Counted from the first letter of the stretch, positions 31,994 through 43,237 are shown. The stretch: 64,000 nt of DNA from Pictodentalium vernedei (GCA_031216915.1 CM062295.1:177458927-177522926); one strand, 5' to 3'. The notes: generated by a model from the letters alone, not told the origin. A program made the numbers and translations.

Positions 31994-32834
31994 CTATCGC
32001 AGCTTTGCAGAGATATTGTTTTCTGGAAGAAAAAAGTCCATACGCTCTTTATTTCCGATCAGGCCCCTTGGGATATTTTGATCTTTAAGGATGTTTGCCG
32101 AAATTTTCCAACCTGTTGATTGAAAATCTTTTCTTTTTCGCAGCAGATCATTTATTAGATCACACATATTGGAGCCTGAAATTGTAATGCTGTTATACAC
32201 GAGTCCATCTTTCTCATCCCAGGGTAAATTGGGTATATTCTTTATTATCTGGGGTAACAAAAGTGCCCTGCTCTTCAGAGAGTCGGGTGCACATACCAAC
32301 AAGCCTGGCTCATTTTCCACAGAAAAACTAGTCTTTTAGGAGTGTGGTTTGGTGTTTTCATTGCGTAAGTTTGAATGGCGCTGAAAGATTTTCTTGCGGA
32401 GCATCCCTCTCTCTTTAGAACTCGATGTTAAAGATTCAGTAAGTGGTCTCATACCCTGGTCTATGGGTGGGACAGCTACAGCATTCGGTGGTGTGCATAC
32501 TTCCTGCAACTGTTCACTCCCCCATGGTTCAATACACTGATTACTGCTTGGGGGTAGGTTGGGCAAGTCATCTAGAGGTTTTTCCCTCAGTGATTCCCCC
32601 ATTACTTGTGGTTTTACTGATTCTAGCTTATTTGCAAGCCTCAAAATATTACCACTTGTTAATACATTGTTCCATGATATGACTCTGTGGTAAAATAAGT
32701 TTTTGCTCAACTTCACACAAATTGATACAGTCTACTCTCAAAAAAGAAACATCAAAGTCACATTCATGACAAGTCGAGGCAGCACATCTCAACCACCCCT
32801 CCACCCACTCCAACTTGTTTAAGCAGATAATCAC
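31994..32834 (-). pseudogene. Polinton-associated conserved ORF of unknown function, detached copy
   Basis: Reads as an ORF of about 280 codons on the - strand, with one frame change near 32700 and one in-frame stop (TAA at 32336-32338). The last 90 residues have a compact motif set: LPWDEKDGLVY, SGSNMCDLINDLLRKRKDF, STGW, NIPRGLIGNKER. The same arrangement (GSN..hLVND.LR, P.GW, INIP..hhRN.E) occurs in the Polinton gene at 41100-41663. The two are therefore paralogues, and this one is probably a relic of another Polinton insertion. The biochemical role is unknown. The N-terminal part has a Cys pair (STCHEC) and a serine/proline-rich linker. Confidence 0.6.
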
Positions 32835-32837
32835 ATG

Positions 32838-32935
32838 TGCACATCAGTTTTCATCAGTTTTTATCGGTTTTTATCAGTTTTCATCTATTTTTCATCGGTT
32901 TTACATCAGTTTTCATCAGTTTTAAAGCACATTTA
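32838..32935 (+). repeat. ~14-bp minisatellite TTTTCATCAG
   Basis: About seven imperfect copies of 'cagttttcat' (variants 'cggtttttat', 'cggttttaca'). Confidence 0.75.
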
Positions 32936-32944
32936 GAGACCATT

Positions 32945-33372
32945 TCCCCCTACAAATGATCACTTTGCCCCTACAAAATGATCACTTTGCCTCTACAAAT
33001 GACCACTTTGCCCCTACAAATGATCACTTTGCCCCTACAAAATGATCACTTTGCCCCTACAAAATGATCACTTTGCCCCTACAAAATGATCACTTTGCCC
33101 CTACAAATGATCACTTTACCCAACAAATGATCATTTTACCCCCACGAAATGATCACTTTGCCCCTACAAATGATCACTTTACCCCTACAAAATGATCACT
33201 TTGCCCCTACAAATGATCACTTTGCCCCTACAAAATGATCACTTTACCCCTACAAATGATCACTTTCCCAACAAATGATCATTACCTACATGAAAGAGAC
33301 CATTTTAATGATCATATGTAGGGGTAAAGTGATCATTTGTAGGAGTAAAGTGATCATTTGTAAGGGCAAAGT
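32945..33372. repeat. 21-bp minisatellite with an inverted end
   Basis: About 17 copies of 'aaatgatcactttgccccta' from 32955 to 33285, then an inverted run from about 33310 to 33372 ('aggggtaaagtgatcatttg'). Every unit carries TGATCA. The inversion makes one large hairpin. Confidence 0.9.
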
Positions 33373-33678
33373 CATTGCAAAAATTTATGAGATTTACCGG
33401 CAAGGTAGCTCGCCCCTTAATTCCTAAAGCTGTTAGTAAATTTAACACTAAAGGTATGGCAATTTCGTATAAATAATGAATTTCCATTAATAAAAAGGTA
33501 TTGGGGGTGAGATTTGTTAATTTTTTTCTCACAAAGATTAAACACTTGCAAATTATTCTAAAAATACATTCGCTAAACAAAGAGTCAAAGTAGACAAATA
33601 GCATTGGGATGTGTGATACTGATAGAAATTCTTAATGGTGAATTATTTGGAAACTAATTGCTTCTGATCTGCCTGCCA

Positions 33679-33926
33679 TTAACTGGTTGAGGGCTAGAAT
33701 ATTTTGGGTGGTCTGAATTTGATATTCAAAATTTGTTTTATTACAAATTATTGGAGAGTGCCTACAGGCACTCTCCAATGATTTGTAATAGAACAAATTG
33801 ATATAAACAAAATATTATTTGCGTTTGACTGAATATGAAACTTGAAAAAGGAAAATACTGGCTTTTGCTCTGGTACCATCATTTTTCTGAAAGCCCTGAT
33901 GGTGGCTTCTAGCACTCAACCAGTTA
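33679..33926. repeat. Nested hairpin, possibly a foldback MITE
   Basis: The inner arms 33740-33762 (ending ggagagtgcc) pair with 33767-33789. An outer 19-bp pair, 'aactggttgagggctagaa' (33679) and its near-complement (about 33908-33926), encloses it. The stretch before it, 33373-33678, holds no recognisable feature. Confidence 0.75.
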
Positions 33927-33952
33927 AAAGCCAAGTTTCATTTTTTACCTTC

Positions 33953-34006
33953 AATAAACGAAAACAACAGACAGCTCCAAGAGCTGTCTGGTGTTTTCGT
34001 TTATTA
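33953..34006. repeat. 54-bp hairpin
   Basis: Arms 'aataaacgaaaacaacagac' and its near-complement, with the core cagacagctc-caa-gagctgtctg. Confidence 0.85.
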
Positions 34007-34069
34007 AAAGTACCAAAAGGAAACTTTGTTTTATTTTCTTTATGGATTCTTCATCTGAACTTCAACAAT

Positions 34070-34600
34070 AGGTTATACAGGGATCCTTACTTGGTCCGAT
34101 TTTGTTTCCGTTATACATCTACAACATATCCACATCAACAAGTCTCAATGTTTTATCCTTTGCTGATGACACAAGAACCTTTACATTCAGTCATAATTTG
34201 GAGTCACCTGTTGAAAACACCAATGCTGACCTAACAAGTATAAACGACCGGTACTCTGTTAATAGACTACTAGTAACAATACATATATCCCACTCCATCC
34301 TTACAATGTCTCATATATTGATGGAGATGACTATGTCTGAACAACACTGAGATTGAATTAGTTGTTAAGCATGAAGGGAATATCACTGAAAATCTTTTAT
34401 GTTTCCAAATATATGAAAACTGAAATTTTAAACATTGCATTTCAATAGACTTCTCTAAAATGTGAAGATCCATTTATGACATCAATAGGACGAAACACAT
34501 TCTCCCAACAGAGACATTAAAAACAATATATTTTTTCACTCCTGCATAGTCATCTGCTAAATGGTATTCACGCATGAGGACACATTCCCAGTAGTAAGGG
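34070..34600 (+). pseudogene. LINE reverse-transcriptase fragment
   Basis: A short piece with GSLLGPILFPLYI (RT motif before the catalytic site) and LSFADDTRTF (catalytic ADD, about 34160). It is followed by out-of-frame RT thumb text such as LPTETLKT (about 34500). Both ends are missing and stops are common. It resembles the RT of Jockey/CR1-type LINEs, as at 20760-23605, but is too short to place. Confidence 0.75.
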
Positions 34601-34634
34601 ATGGCACTATGATTTCAAACTGAAAACTTCCTTA

Positions 34635-34684
34635 GGCGACCAAAGTGTACTATGGTGAATTTACCATAGTACATGTAGGTCGCC
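34635..34684. repeat. 50-bp hairpin
   Basis: 'ggcgacc' + 'tgtactatggt' pairs with 'accatagtaca' + 'ggtcgcc' around a short loop. Confidence 0.85.
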
Positions 34685-34704
34685 TTTGGGAGTTTTCGGT
34701 GTTA

Positions 34705-34885
34705 AATCAGTTCACCGTAGTGCCATCGCCTCTTAACACTGATTTCCCTATAAACAACCCTAGAGGCACTCTGGCAAACTGTTTTAATGCTAATTTTCTC
34801 ATAGACAACCCTGCATATACTATGGCGAACTGTTTTAACACTGTAGTTCCCATAGACGATCCTGGATGCACTCTGGTGAAATTGC
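34705..34885 (+). repeat. ~51-bp tandem repeat, about 3.5 units
   Basis: Units share 'gaactgttttaa' and 'catagacaaccctg'; starts near 34765, 34815 and 34866. Confidence 0.7.
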
Positions 34886-34908
34886 AACATTTTATGCCAT
34901 ACTGTTTT

Positions 34909-35455
34909 TAGGATATCTTGTTTCTTATTCTCTGCTTTTTGAAAAGCTAAGAAGAAAAAACAAAATGACAAAACTTAACGGTACACATTGTGGCCAAACT
35001 CTCTGTGGCAGTTGTTTTAAATATTTAAATATTTATGATTATATGATTGTCTATCAACTTTTCATATTTTGAAAGAGTTTTTTCAAAATATTAAATTTGA
35101 TAGAGATGCATACAGTATTAACCTAGTACTCACACTAAAAGGGACGTGACTCGTGACAGTATTTTATGTCAGACTGGTTTCAGGATATCTTGTTTCTACT
35201 TCTCTGCTTTTTTAGAAAAGCCAAAAAGAAAAAACCAAATAAAAAAAAATTGATGCAACGCATTGTGGTCAAACTTTCTGTGACAGTTGTTTTAGGTGGA
35301 AAATCTTTATGATTATATGATTGTCTATCAACTTTGCACATTTTGAAAAGAATTTTTTCAAAATATTAAATTTGATAGAGATGCATACAATATTATCCTA
35401 GTACTCACAGTAAAGAAAAAGATAAGTGTCTCTTGACTCTATTTTACTGATGGGA
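34909..35455 (+). repeat. Tandem duplication of ~267 bp
   Basis: 'aggatatcttgtttct' occurs at 34910 and 35181, 'atgattgtctatcaact' in each unit, and 'tttgatagagatgcatac' in each. Units are about 90% alike by eye. They sit next to the 3' side of the Polinton and could belong to its end. Confidence 0.75.
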
Positions 35456-35867
35456 TTTAGGAGGTGGTGATAAAAAGGGATTACAGGACTATCCTAACAA
35501 ATCGACAAAACTCTCACAGAAGTTTTAACAAATAACAAAAATTTATTTAAAGTTAATTCAATATATTGTCATGAACTGAACATATGTACATCGAGATCTG
35601 AGTTTACCTATCTTTGAAAAAACTATTTACATCGAGATGTTTGAAAGAAAACTGAATGAAAGTATCAGTCTCTCATTTACTGTCTGAATGAAATAAAAAT
35701 ACGAACGAACTAAAAAATCCTACTTGTGTTACATAATGGATTTCTATGACATTTTACAATCTAACAAAAAAACTTAAGAGAAAATAAAAAAGTATAATGG
35801 AAAAAATATCTTTGGAGTTTTGACACCTGATTTTTTTATTCCTACACATTCATTTTAAATATTGTCA
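35456..35867. other. Non-coding flank of the Polinton protease gene
   Basis: AT-rich, with 'tacatcgagat' at about 35588 and 35628. I searched by eye for a terminal inverted repeat shared with the right side and found none. Confidence 0.4.
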
Positions 35868-36236
35868 TTAGTTTTGCTTAAACCAATGTAGAACATCTCT
35901 GTCGTCTTCTTGGAAATGTCTTGGATGAAATTTGATTGGAAGAACTGTCTCTAAGTCATATCCTTTTGCAAGATGATCTAAAGCAAATACACATTACATT
36001 CCACACACAGCACCAAGATCACTTTGTAATCTCATTGTTTTTATTGTCCAGGAATCTGTGTTTTTCATTATGAAATTGTATATGTCTCTAACCATTGGTG
36101 GTAAACCATATGAATCAAAGTACAAAGCAGAATGATTGTCTTTAAAATATATTGCTATCCAATGTTCTCCTGGTTCTTTCAATGAATCTGTGTTCACAAT
36201 ATATGCTTGTCTATGTTTAGGTTTTCATTTTGGTAA
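35868..36236 (-). pseudogene. Adenain-type cysteine protease (Polinton PRO)
   Basis: Adenovirus-type maturation protease. The catalytic set is visible in order: GEHWIAIYF (His), LYFDSYG (Asp/acid) and LQSDLGAVCG (Gln and nucleophilic Cys). The C-terminal part continues to a TAA at 35868-35870 and ends with DDRDVLHWFKQN. One in-frame stop lies two codons after the catalytic Cys (at about 35992) and another in the N-terminal third, so the copy is inactive. In Polintons this protease is thought to process capsid proteins. It is the last gene on this strand, downstream of the capsid genes. Confidence 0.85.
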
Positions 36237-36369
36237 CAAGTCTTTCGAGCTATTTTTCCATTTAAGGATGATAACCTTTGAGAACTGCCAAGTATATATT
36301 GTAATTGTATGGTTCCCATCTTCCTAGCCCTGAAAAGGGCTGGTACAGAGCCATTAATCAAGATATGGT

Positions 36370-36688
36370 GTATAATATGACCAGTCTATTTTAACTAAAT
36401 CTGCCCACTTTTGAATGTCTTTATGGCAGTCTATTTCAAAGTCGGTACCAGTACAAAATTCTAAAAAATTTATTCTTCTTGCTTCCTTGTGTAGATTATA
36501 AAGTATAGTCTCCGGACACAGTCATTCTGCAATGTACATATCTGTTAAAGTTCTTGTGTGTGATTGACATTCTTCACGGATATTTTTCATTTTCTGTTTA
36601 ATGGATTTTGTCAGTTCTATCACTACACATTCTTGAAATAATATTTGTATTGTTCTTCATACATCTTGCAATGCTCACAATGACTCAT
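36370..36688 (-). pseudogene. Small Polinton ORF between capsid and protease genes
   Basis: An ATG at 36686-36688 lies five bases after the hexon-like gene's stop and starts MSHCEHCKMYEEQ, with a CxxC-type Cys pair. The reading then changes frame and continues with a charged, helical-looking stretch ending near CHKDIQKWADLVK (about 36375-36420). The position and compact spacing suggest a real small gene of the element. I do not know its function. Confidence 0.45.
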
Positions 36689-36692
36689 CCTT

Positions 36693-37975
36693 TTAATAGT
36701 CAAACAGCATTTCTCCAAATCCGTTGATCTCTATCTCACTATCAAATTCTGCATAGACAACAACGTTGATCAGTTCCTGAAGAACTTGAACAAACTAAAG
36801 TTAAATTTGAAGATTACCAGATTTTATAGGATGAGCCAATGGCCCACTACTACACTGACCATTTATCAAATCAGTTCCCCAAAGAGTATATCCTCGTGCA
36901 TAATCCTGAAAAGATAAATTAAATGTTTCATTTTGTCTAAAGAAACCCATAGCTTCATACAATGATAAATATGAATTTAGATAAAGCCCCTCCCCACCCC
37001 CACCCCCCCCCCCTTCAACATTTGGTTCAAAGGAAATTGATTTAATGGAATGTTCATCTACTGTTAGTTCCAACTTATTCAAATTGATATGTTGGAAATT
37101 AAATGGAGTTGTGCCAATATCTCCATTTATATCTCTATTAAATACTAAGCCAAGAATAATTTGTTTTTGGCATCTGTTTATGAAACAGATGATCTTCTAT
37201 TAAACGAAAACCATTTCCAGTTGTAAATGTTTTGATTTCTACATGCCTTATGGGCATTTTGTAACTTGAATGATCTATTTGTGTATTAAGATCATTTGCA
37301 AATTTTGGAATTAAATCTAATGCTAGTATTTCAAAAATAGCTTTTTCAATTTCAATTTTTCTATGTTCACTACCAATCAGACAAACTTTAGATGGAGTAC
37401 AATGCGATTTACTCATTTCAACAACATTTGGTAAATATGTTTCTTGCACAAATAGATCTAAATGGCAGTTATCCTCTTAACTGTACAGACTTACTAAAAC
37501 CAGTTTTACACGTTCAGTCAAACCTTTGTTAGAGGAACTTTTTGTAGTTTCAGTATGTGTGCCAGGAGAATCTAAATACCACATTTCACTTGCAGCTAAT
37601 TGTGATTTTTTCACATCTCTTCAAAAACTAAGAAAATTCTCCAAACATCATCTTTAAGGATAAAGATCATTATTGATGGTGATAAGATTGCCATTTAATG
37701 TGACATCAGTTTTGCTAATCATACTATGAAGAAAAATTATAAATGGGAGCAATTTGTGTATCTGGAGCCAAAGCACTCCCATCTTGTTTTGTAATTTTAA
37801 ATTGAACTTCAAGTGTAGATGCTGCAAGATCTAACCACTTGGTTGTTGTTTTGGAATTGAAAATTCTATTTATGAAGAATTGTTTATATATGCTATTGGA
37901 AATTGCTCAATTTCACCAATATTTTCTATACCTCTTGATGTTGATGAAAAATTATTTTAATCAAAACTACTTCCA
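36693..37975 (-). pseudogene. Major (hexon-like, double jelly-roll) capsid protein of the Polinton
   Basis: Fragments in three frames line up in the order expected of the Polinton major capsid protein. An N-terminal jelly-roll block contains MISKTDVTLNG and INNDLYP (about 37680-37725). A middle block (37138-37449) has RHVEIKTFTTGNGF. A block at 36801-37082 has YLNSYLSLYEAMGF. The C-terminal strand has VVVYAEFDSEIEING (about 36720-36765) before a TAA at 36693-36695. A poly-G/poly-C run (36994-37014) has created a Gly tract in the middle. Several frameshifts make the gene non-functional. The protein would form the icosahedral shell predicted for Polinton virions. Confidence 0.8.
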
Positions 37976-38099
37976 AATCGTTCGCATGATCCGGGTAACA
38001 TCATGATTTTAATCAAATATATCAAGTGGTCTTGAATTTCGTTTTACAAGAACTCTATACATCCGTCCTCTTCTAGAAAGTTTCTTAGAATGACTTACT

Positions 38100-38364
38100 G
38101 CTTTTTGTTATGGTCTTGTTATACCTAAAGCTGATTTACCCACTGATTTCAAAGATCTTTTCCATGAGTGAATAAAATTTATTTAGGTAGTTTGCGTTTT
38201 CCTAAAAGTTATTTTGCCATCTGTATACCATGTTTCAAACCATCTCTCTTTAAAGTTTGAAATGCATTTTTTACTAAATGTACAACAGTTCTCAATGCTG
38301 TATGAAAAATAGAACCTAATCCATACCCATATTCACATGGTATACCTTGATATGCAGACATCAT
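38100..38364 (-). pseudogene. Small basic capsid-associated protein (pVI/PX-like) of the Polinton
   Basis: A short degenerate frame beginning AYQGIPCEYGYGLGSIF (about 38305-38355). It is followed by a hydrophobic/basic helix (TVVHLVKNAFQTLKR) in the region of 38255-38300. A YQG...G.GLGS..R start is a usual feature of small structural proteins encoded next to the penton gene in Polintons and resembles adenovirus-type minor capsid proteins. Stops and frame changes follow. It lies between the penton-like and hexon-like genes. Confidence 0.55.
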
Positions 38365-38369
38365 ATTTC

Positions 38370-39469
38370 TCTCTAAAATGCAACTTTACTACAGTCTTAC
38401 CACTGACAAACTGAATAGGTTTACCAGTGTTTCCATCGAAATTTTATACTAATCTGGTCAAAATAAGATTTTGATACTGATACGTAACGTACATTATCAA
38501 ATTCTTTGTGAATGTGTTGACATTCTTTTCGTGATTCAAATGGTATTACTCATAAAACAGGTGCTTCAGTAGCACCTAAAATGTATAATCTGCAATATCT
38601 GATTAAACAAAAAGTTGACTGAAATTAAAATTTAAATCTGCATTATATTTAAATGCATCTTTTGATAAGTTTGGAAAAATGACAGAAAATGCTTTTACAT
38701 CCCAGGTTTTGTAATAAACTTTGTAACATTTCAATAGCCCTTTTTCAATACAACTTCCTACTATTTTTACACAGCCTTGGAGATGTGAATGACCAACATG
38801 AAATGATACATCAAACCTTTTAAATATATCTCGAAGTTTTTCTTGAATTTCTGATTGCATTGCATCAATGACATGGCCGTCATTTGCATAAGCACCTGGT
38901 AAAAGTTTTAATTCAAAAACAGCAACACCTTTGTGAATCACATGTATCAGATATGTTTTATTGATATGAGTCAATATTTTGCTACCTGTCACAATGATTT
39001 TAAAAACAGATTCTTCATCTGTAATATTTTTTGCCTCTGAAGGTAAAATGACTTCACTAAACCTACTTCCCACCGTTCTTTATCAAGATGAATGGGTTTA
39101 GGTAGCTGAGTTTGAAAACAACATTATGTATTATTTGGAAACATACTCACAGAACTATCATTTAGAAGTGTCATGTAAAACAAATTCATTTTTCTTATGT
39201 TCTGATTTTTTCAAATATTTTAAACCTGGACTTAGAAGAATATATCATGAAGAACTACTTAATAACACTAGCCACAATTCTTTATCAGGGCTTTGTAAAC
39301 TCAAATGTGCAATGGAAGTAATTATAATATAATAAATGATAATAATCTGTATAAAAGTCACTTGATTTTTTGCTATACAAGTCCCATAAAATTTAAATTG
39401 TTGACTGTGTTGACTTTGTGCTTCAACACTTGTGCTTTCATTAGGTAACGAAGTTGCATTTGATGACAT
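38370..39469 (-). pseudogene. Penton-like (single jelly-roll) minor capsid protein of the Polinton
   Basis: The best-preserved block is the ORF 38603-39073, with LLPGAYANDGHVIDAM and FDVSFHVGHSHLQGCVKI, the central part of Polinton penton proteins. An N-terminal strand with MFPNNT and KERWEVGLV lies at about 39070-39180. A C-terminal block with EFDNVRYV and SKSYFDQI is recognisable at about 38460-38510 in another frame. An in-frame AT-rich insertion (39290-39350) and several frameshifts break the gene. The protein forms capsid vertices in the predicted virion. Confidence 0.75.
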
Positions 39470-39477
39470 TTTTGTTT

Positions 39478-40921
39478 TTATACCAAATCAGTTTCAGGAA
39501 TCCAACTATCAAATTTCTTTTGATATCCTTCCCAATATACTTTTAATTCTTTAATAATTTTCTTACCCACATGTCTTGACCGTTTATCAAGAAATGATTC
39601 GATAAAATATGTTTTATCATCTTTTATATGCTGAATTTCCTGACTGTAAAATGTTTCCTGAATTCTTTCTCCACCTAAATCTTCAAGTTTGTAAGTAGGT
39701 AGTATTGTACATTTCACATGTGTAATTTTAAATAATTCTTTTGTCCAATTTGATAAATACCCTTTTCAAATATTATTTATCTATTTATTGGTGTTTAAGG
39801 TCACAAACTCATGCACAATGGTTAATCATGAATGTAACAGTTTTACGGGTGGAGGAAGCCGGAGTACCCAGAGAGAACCACCAAGCATCAATGAGAAACT
39901 GTCAGCTCCTCAACATTCCAACTCTGTCCAAGCTCTGCTCAAGCAGGGTTACAGTGGTTGAGCACATGTGCACCATCGACATGAAGTATGCCTTGGAACA
40001 TGCTGTCATCATGCCCCCATGTAGGCAACTGGGATAAAATGCCTTGCCCAAGGTCACAATGTGTCGTCCTGGACGGGGTTCGAACATGGAACCTCTGGCA
40101 TAGAAGTCCAACAGTCTACCACTGAGCCCCTGCGCTCCCACCCTTTTTCAAAAGTATGTTTGGTTTTATTAATATCTACTGAATCACCAATTTGAAAATG
40201 TATTTTTTCCTTTTGAGTTTTTTGTCCATACAAATGTAGAGAAACGTCTATGTCATTTTCTATAGATACAGAAGTGGGAGTTCTTTGAATAATCCAATGA
40301 AAACTATGATTCCAACTATCCACTAAGTTTTGCAACACATCGATATATTTTAATGTTCGCTTATGTGTGAAATATTTCCACATATTTGTTTTCAATGTAT
40401 GTTGGAATCATTCTACAATACTTGTTTTTGTTTCAGGATTTTCTGTTGTGAAAAAAATTAATATTTTCTCTCTTCAAAAATTTCTGAACCACTTTTTTTT
40501 AAATTCAGAACCTTTATCAGATTGTAATGATAATGTTTTACGACAGGAAGTTTTTAAAATAGTTTGAAATGATTTTGTTAATGTCTCTCCAGATTTATTA
40601 CGGATAGGTAATACTCATGCATATTTTGAAAATACATTAATGACACAAACTAAATAATGAAATTGATTATTATAAGATTTGTAAATCTGCTAAATGAATT
40701 TACCATTGTTGATCAATACTTCACCAGATACCTACTATAATTTTACATCTTGAAAACTTTCTCCAGATAGGTTTATGTGAAGTATTTGTTCTTTGTCCCT
40801 TTAAACAATCTTTTACTTGATCAAGTGTAATAGAATTATCTTTTTGATGTGTTGATTTATATAGTTGTTCAACACCCCCATAACCAGCAGGATGTTTTGT
40901 ATTGTAATATAATTCACTCAA
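39478..40921 (-). pseudogene. Retroviral-type integrase with chromodomain (Polinton c-INT), split by a SINE
   Basis: The N-terminal part (40721-40921) has HPAGYGGVEQLY and ITLDQVKDCL, followed by a zinc/linker region. The catalytic core is degenerate but readable: a first Asp in an LADLQ context (about 40690), QSDKGSEF with the second Asp (about 40520), and the Glu helix near SIVE (about 40415). The ORF 40054-40395 continues the core (LVDSWNHSFHWII). The C-terminal chromodomain (39478-39717) reads VYWEGYQKKFDSWIPETDL. A SINE with target duplication sits between the core and the chromodomain. This enzyme would insert the element into host DNA, leaving 5-6-bp duplications. Confidence 0.85.
39771..40139 (-). 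mobile_element. SINE (copy 5, full length) inside the Polinton integrase
   Basis: tRNA-like head at the right ('gggagcgcaggggctcagtg' on the - strand) and an (ATTT)n tail at the left. It is flanked by 'acccttttcaaa' (39759-39770) and 'accctttttcaaa' (40140-40152), a 12-13-bp target duplication. Confidence 0.9.
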
Positions 40922-41099
40922 TAAATATTCAATAGGCCTCCCGTTTGTCAGAAAGTTTACATCTAGATAATTTACGTTTTAGTTCTGATTTTGGTGTATC
41001 TTCACTCTACTGTTTTTTTTTTTATTACTTTTATATGTTGGAGATATTGATACAGGAGACTCTGGCCAACTATCTTAAGCATAACTTTGACATTTACTG

Positions 41100-41663
41100 C
41101 TAGGTTTATGAGTACGTTGTCTATGCATCCATAGCCAATGTTCACGATTTCTTACAAAACCTTGTGGTATATTTATATCTTTTAATCCATGACTGAATAT
41201 TTCCCATCCTCTTGGTTTGAAAACTTATTGATGTCTAAGAACATCATTAACTAAATGAATAATGTTTGAACCTTGTATGGCTTCTCCATCATAACTTAAT
41301 AGCCTAATCATCCCATCTCATGTTTGGATGAGTTGATAAAGCAGATAATGATGACATTACTTTGCATCTCATAGAAATAGGTACACTTTCTATAATTCGA
41401 TCTCATAAAGATATGGATTTTTTTTTTCTTCTGAATCAGGTATGTCTAGTGAAGGTTGTAGTGCTTTCTTATGTGGCATTTGAAATTTCTGCAAAGTTTC
41501 TCCATACTTAAGTTCTTTTTCACTTCCTGCTAACTCTGAATTGTCTAACACTGATAATAAATTATTCTGAAGTTGTGCAGTATTTGTGGGCTAGGTGAAA
41601 TCTAGGACGTTGAGCTTTTTCATTTCTTTGCCAATCTTCTAATAGTTGATAAGGTGCAATAAA
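41100..41663 (-). pseudogene. Conserved Polinton ORF of unknown function
   Basis: Degenerate frame on the - strand. An N-terminal part is rich in Gln, Lys and Glu (for example KELKYGETLQKF, about 41490-41525). It is followed by a motif block around 41110-41300: GSNIIHLVNDVLR, PRGWEIF, INIPQGFVRNREHW. The same block occurs at 31994-32320, which defines a family within this window. In invertebrate Polintons a protein of this type usually sits between the small hydrophobic protein and the integrase, as it does here. Its function is not known to me; it could be structural. Confidence 0.6.
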
Positions 41664-41671
41664 CATTTTCA

Positions 41672-42040
41672 TCATATTTCACTGACTAATTTATTTCCAA
41701 GATTTGTTGCAAGTCCAACCACTGGAGCAAGTAATCCAAGTAATGGTAAAAAACACATTTTTGATTTAATATTTGTTTTTTTTTTCTTACTAACAGACAC
41801 TGATTTACTAGCAAGTGTTCTCGGTTCTTTACACTTTGGATGCAATTTCTGTTTCTGACTAGGTGTTAGATGTACATTGCCTTTTAAAAGATTATTACAA
41901 CATTCTGACAATCAATTAATTAATTCTTAAGGTGCATTTCTTATTTCTTTTTGAAATGCTGGAGGAGTTTTCAAAGCCAATACCATACCATCATATTTTT
42001 TCACTAAAGGAATTTTTTGTTGCTCATTTTGTCTCACCGT
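41672..42040 (-). pseudogene. Small basic-hydrophobic structural-type protein (PX-like) of the Polinton
   Basis: The intact C-terminal part (41672-41911, 79 codons) runs ECCNNLLKGNVHLTPSQKQ, a Lys-rich stretch (SVSKKKKTN), then a hydrophobic segment, FLPLLGLLAPVVGLA. This 'LLKGNV.LTP.QK...hydrophobic tail' layout recurs in Polintons and resembles short DNA- or membrane-associated capsid proteins. The N-terminal part continues upstream with stops (MVLALKTPPAFQKEI, about 41945-41990). The next gene follows after a gap of only about ten bases. Confidence 0.6.
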
Positions 42041-42159
42041 CCTTCTCTATCAGTATCTATGGAATGAAACAAATAAAATGTATTGCTATTTATGTGTGTG
42101 TGAAGAGCGCACTTTATTTATTTAAACATTTCATTTAAAGTAAGATCTTATTCCACGAA

Positions 42160-43170
42160 TAGGTTCATGAGAATTTAAAGATGTAAAACATGTCTTTGTG
42201 GGAATCTTTTCTTTTAGTGGTACATTCTCTGTATTTTGTACATAATGCATTGGTTCATTATTTACCTTTTTACACCATTTTTTGTTATTGACACTACACA
42301 TGTTAACTTAGGTGGTGATACCTTTCTTTGTTTTTGAAGATTTTTCACAACTAATGCTTTTGTTTTTGTATGCTTGGTAGCTGGAGAATTATGAGGTGAA
42401 ATTTCAAAATTTGTGTACATGCATTTAGGTCCTACATTTCGTGGATTTTTTATCTCTCTATAACTTGATGAATTATTTGATGTTTTCTTAGGTAACTTTC
42501 TTTTCTCATGTGCTTTCTTCTTCTTTTGGAATGCTGATTGAAAGTTTCTAGTTGTTTTATAACCACCTCATCGAATTAAATTACGAATAATAACACCACC
42601 AAAAACTCCATCACCACCTCATTTTAAAATAATGTTTCACTTTGTTGCAAGATCTATTCTTGGATTTGCAAGTTTTTCAAGATCATGTTTATGTTTATCT
42701 ATATTGGTTAAAGTCTGTTTTGGCAATTTAATTTTCTGACTAAGTATGATTATACTTGCTAATGTAAACCATTTGAAAATTTTCTTAAATCCTTTCTTAA
42801 GTATTGTTTCATCCCCGTCCAGGACAACCCATGTTGTGTCCTTGGGCAAGGCACTTTATCCCAGTTGCCTGCATGGTGATGCCGTGTACTAAAGCATACT
42901 GCATGTCGATGGTACACAGGTCTGTAACCCTGCTTGGGCAGAGCTTGAATAGAGTTAGAATGTTGAGGAGCTGACAGTTATTCGGTGGTTCTCTCCGGGT
43001 ACTCTGGCTTCCTCCACCCATAAAACTGTCATGGTCATGATTAGCCATTGTGCATAAGTATGTGTCCTTAAACACCAATAAATAAATAAGTAAATAATAA
43101 GTATTGTTTCTCTTTCAAATGGATTTATCTGATGACTAAGGTTTTCCAAAGAATATATGAAAGATACCAT
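42160..43170 (-). pseudogene. Second small structural-type Polinton ORF, split by a SINE
   Basis: The start MVSFIYSLENLSHQINPFER (43110-43170) is interrupted by a SINE and resumes at about 42800 with a basic helix (KKGFKKIFKWF) and KLANPRIDLATK (about 42640). A glycine-rich GGDGVFGG stretch follows (about 42590), then a Lys-rich tail to about 42250. The composition is that of a basic, capsid-associated protein with a GG-type processing site, as found in Polintons and adenoviruses. Stops make it inactive. Function is inferred from composition and position only. Confidence 0.5.
42811..43098 (+). mobile_element. SINE (copy 6, head truncated) inside a Polinton gene
   Basis: The body starts 'atccccgtccaggacaaccc' and ends in AATAAATAAGTAAATAA. 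A perfect 12-bp target duplication, aagtattgtttc, flanks it (42799-42810 and 43099-43110). Because the duplication is intact, the missing A-box head was lost before or during insertion. Confidence 0.9.
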
Positions 43171-43237
43171 GATGATGATAATGTGTACTTGTTAACAGAT
43201 TTGAAACAACTGACACTAATATCACAACACTACCCTT

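Noticed and set aside
32945-33372. Regular 21-bp repeat resembling a CRISPR array
   Set aside because: The repeats are contiguous, with no unique spacers, and the genome is eukaryotic; it is a minisatellite.
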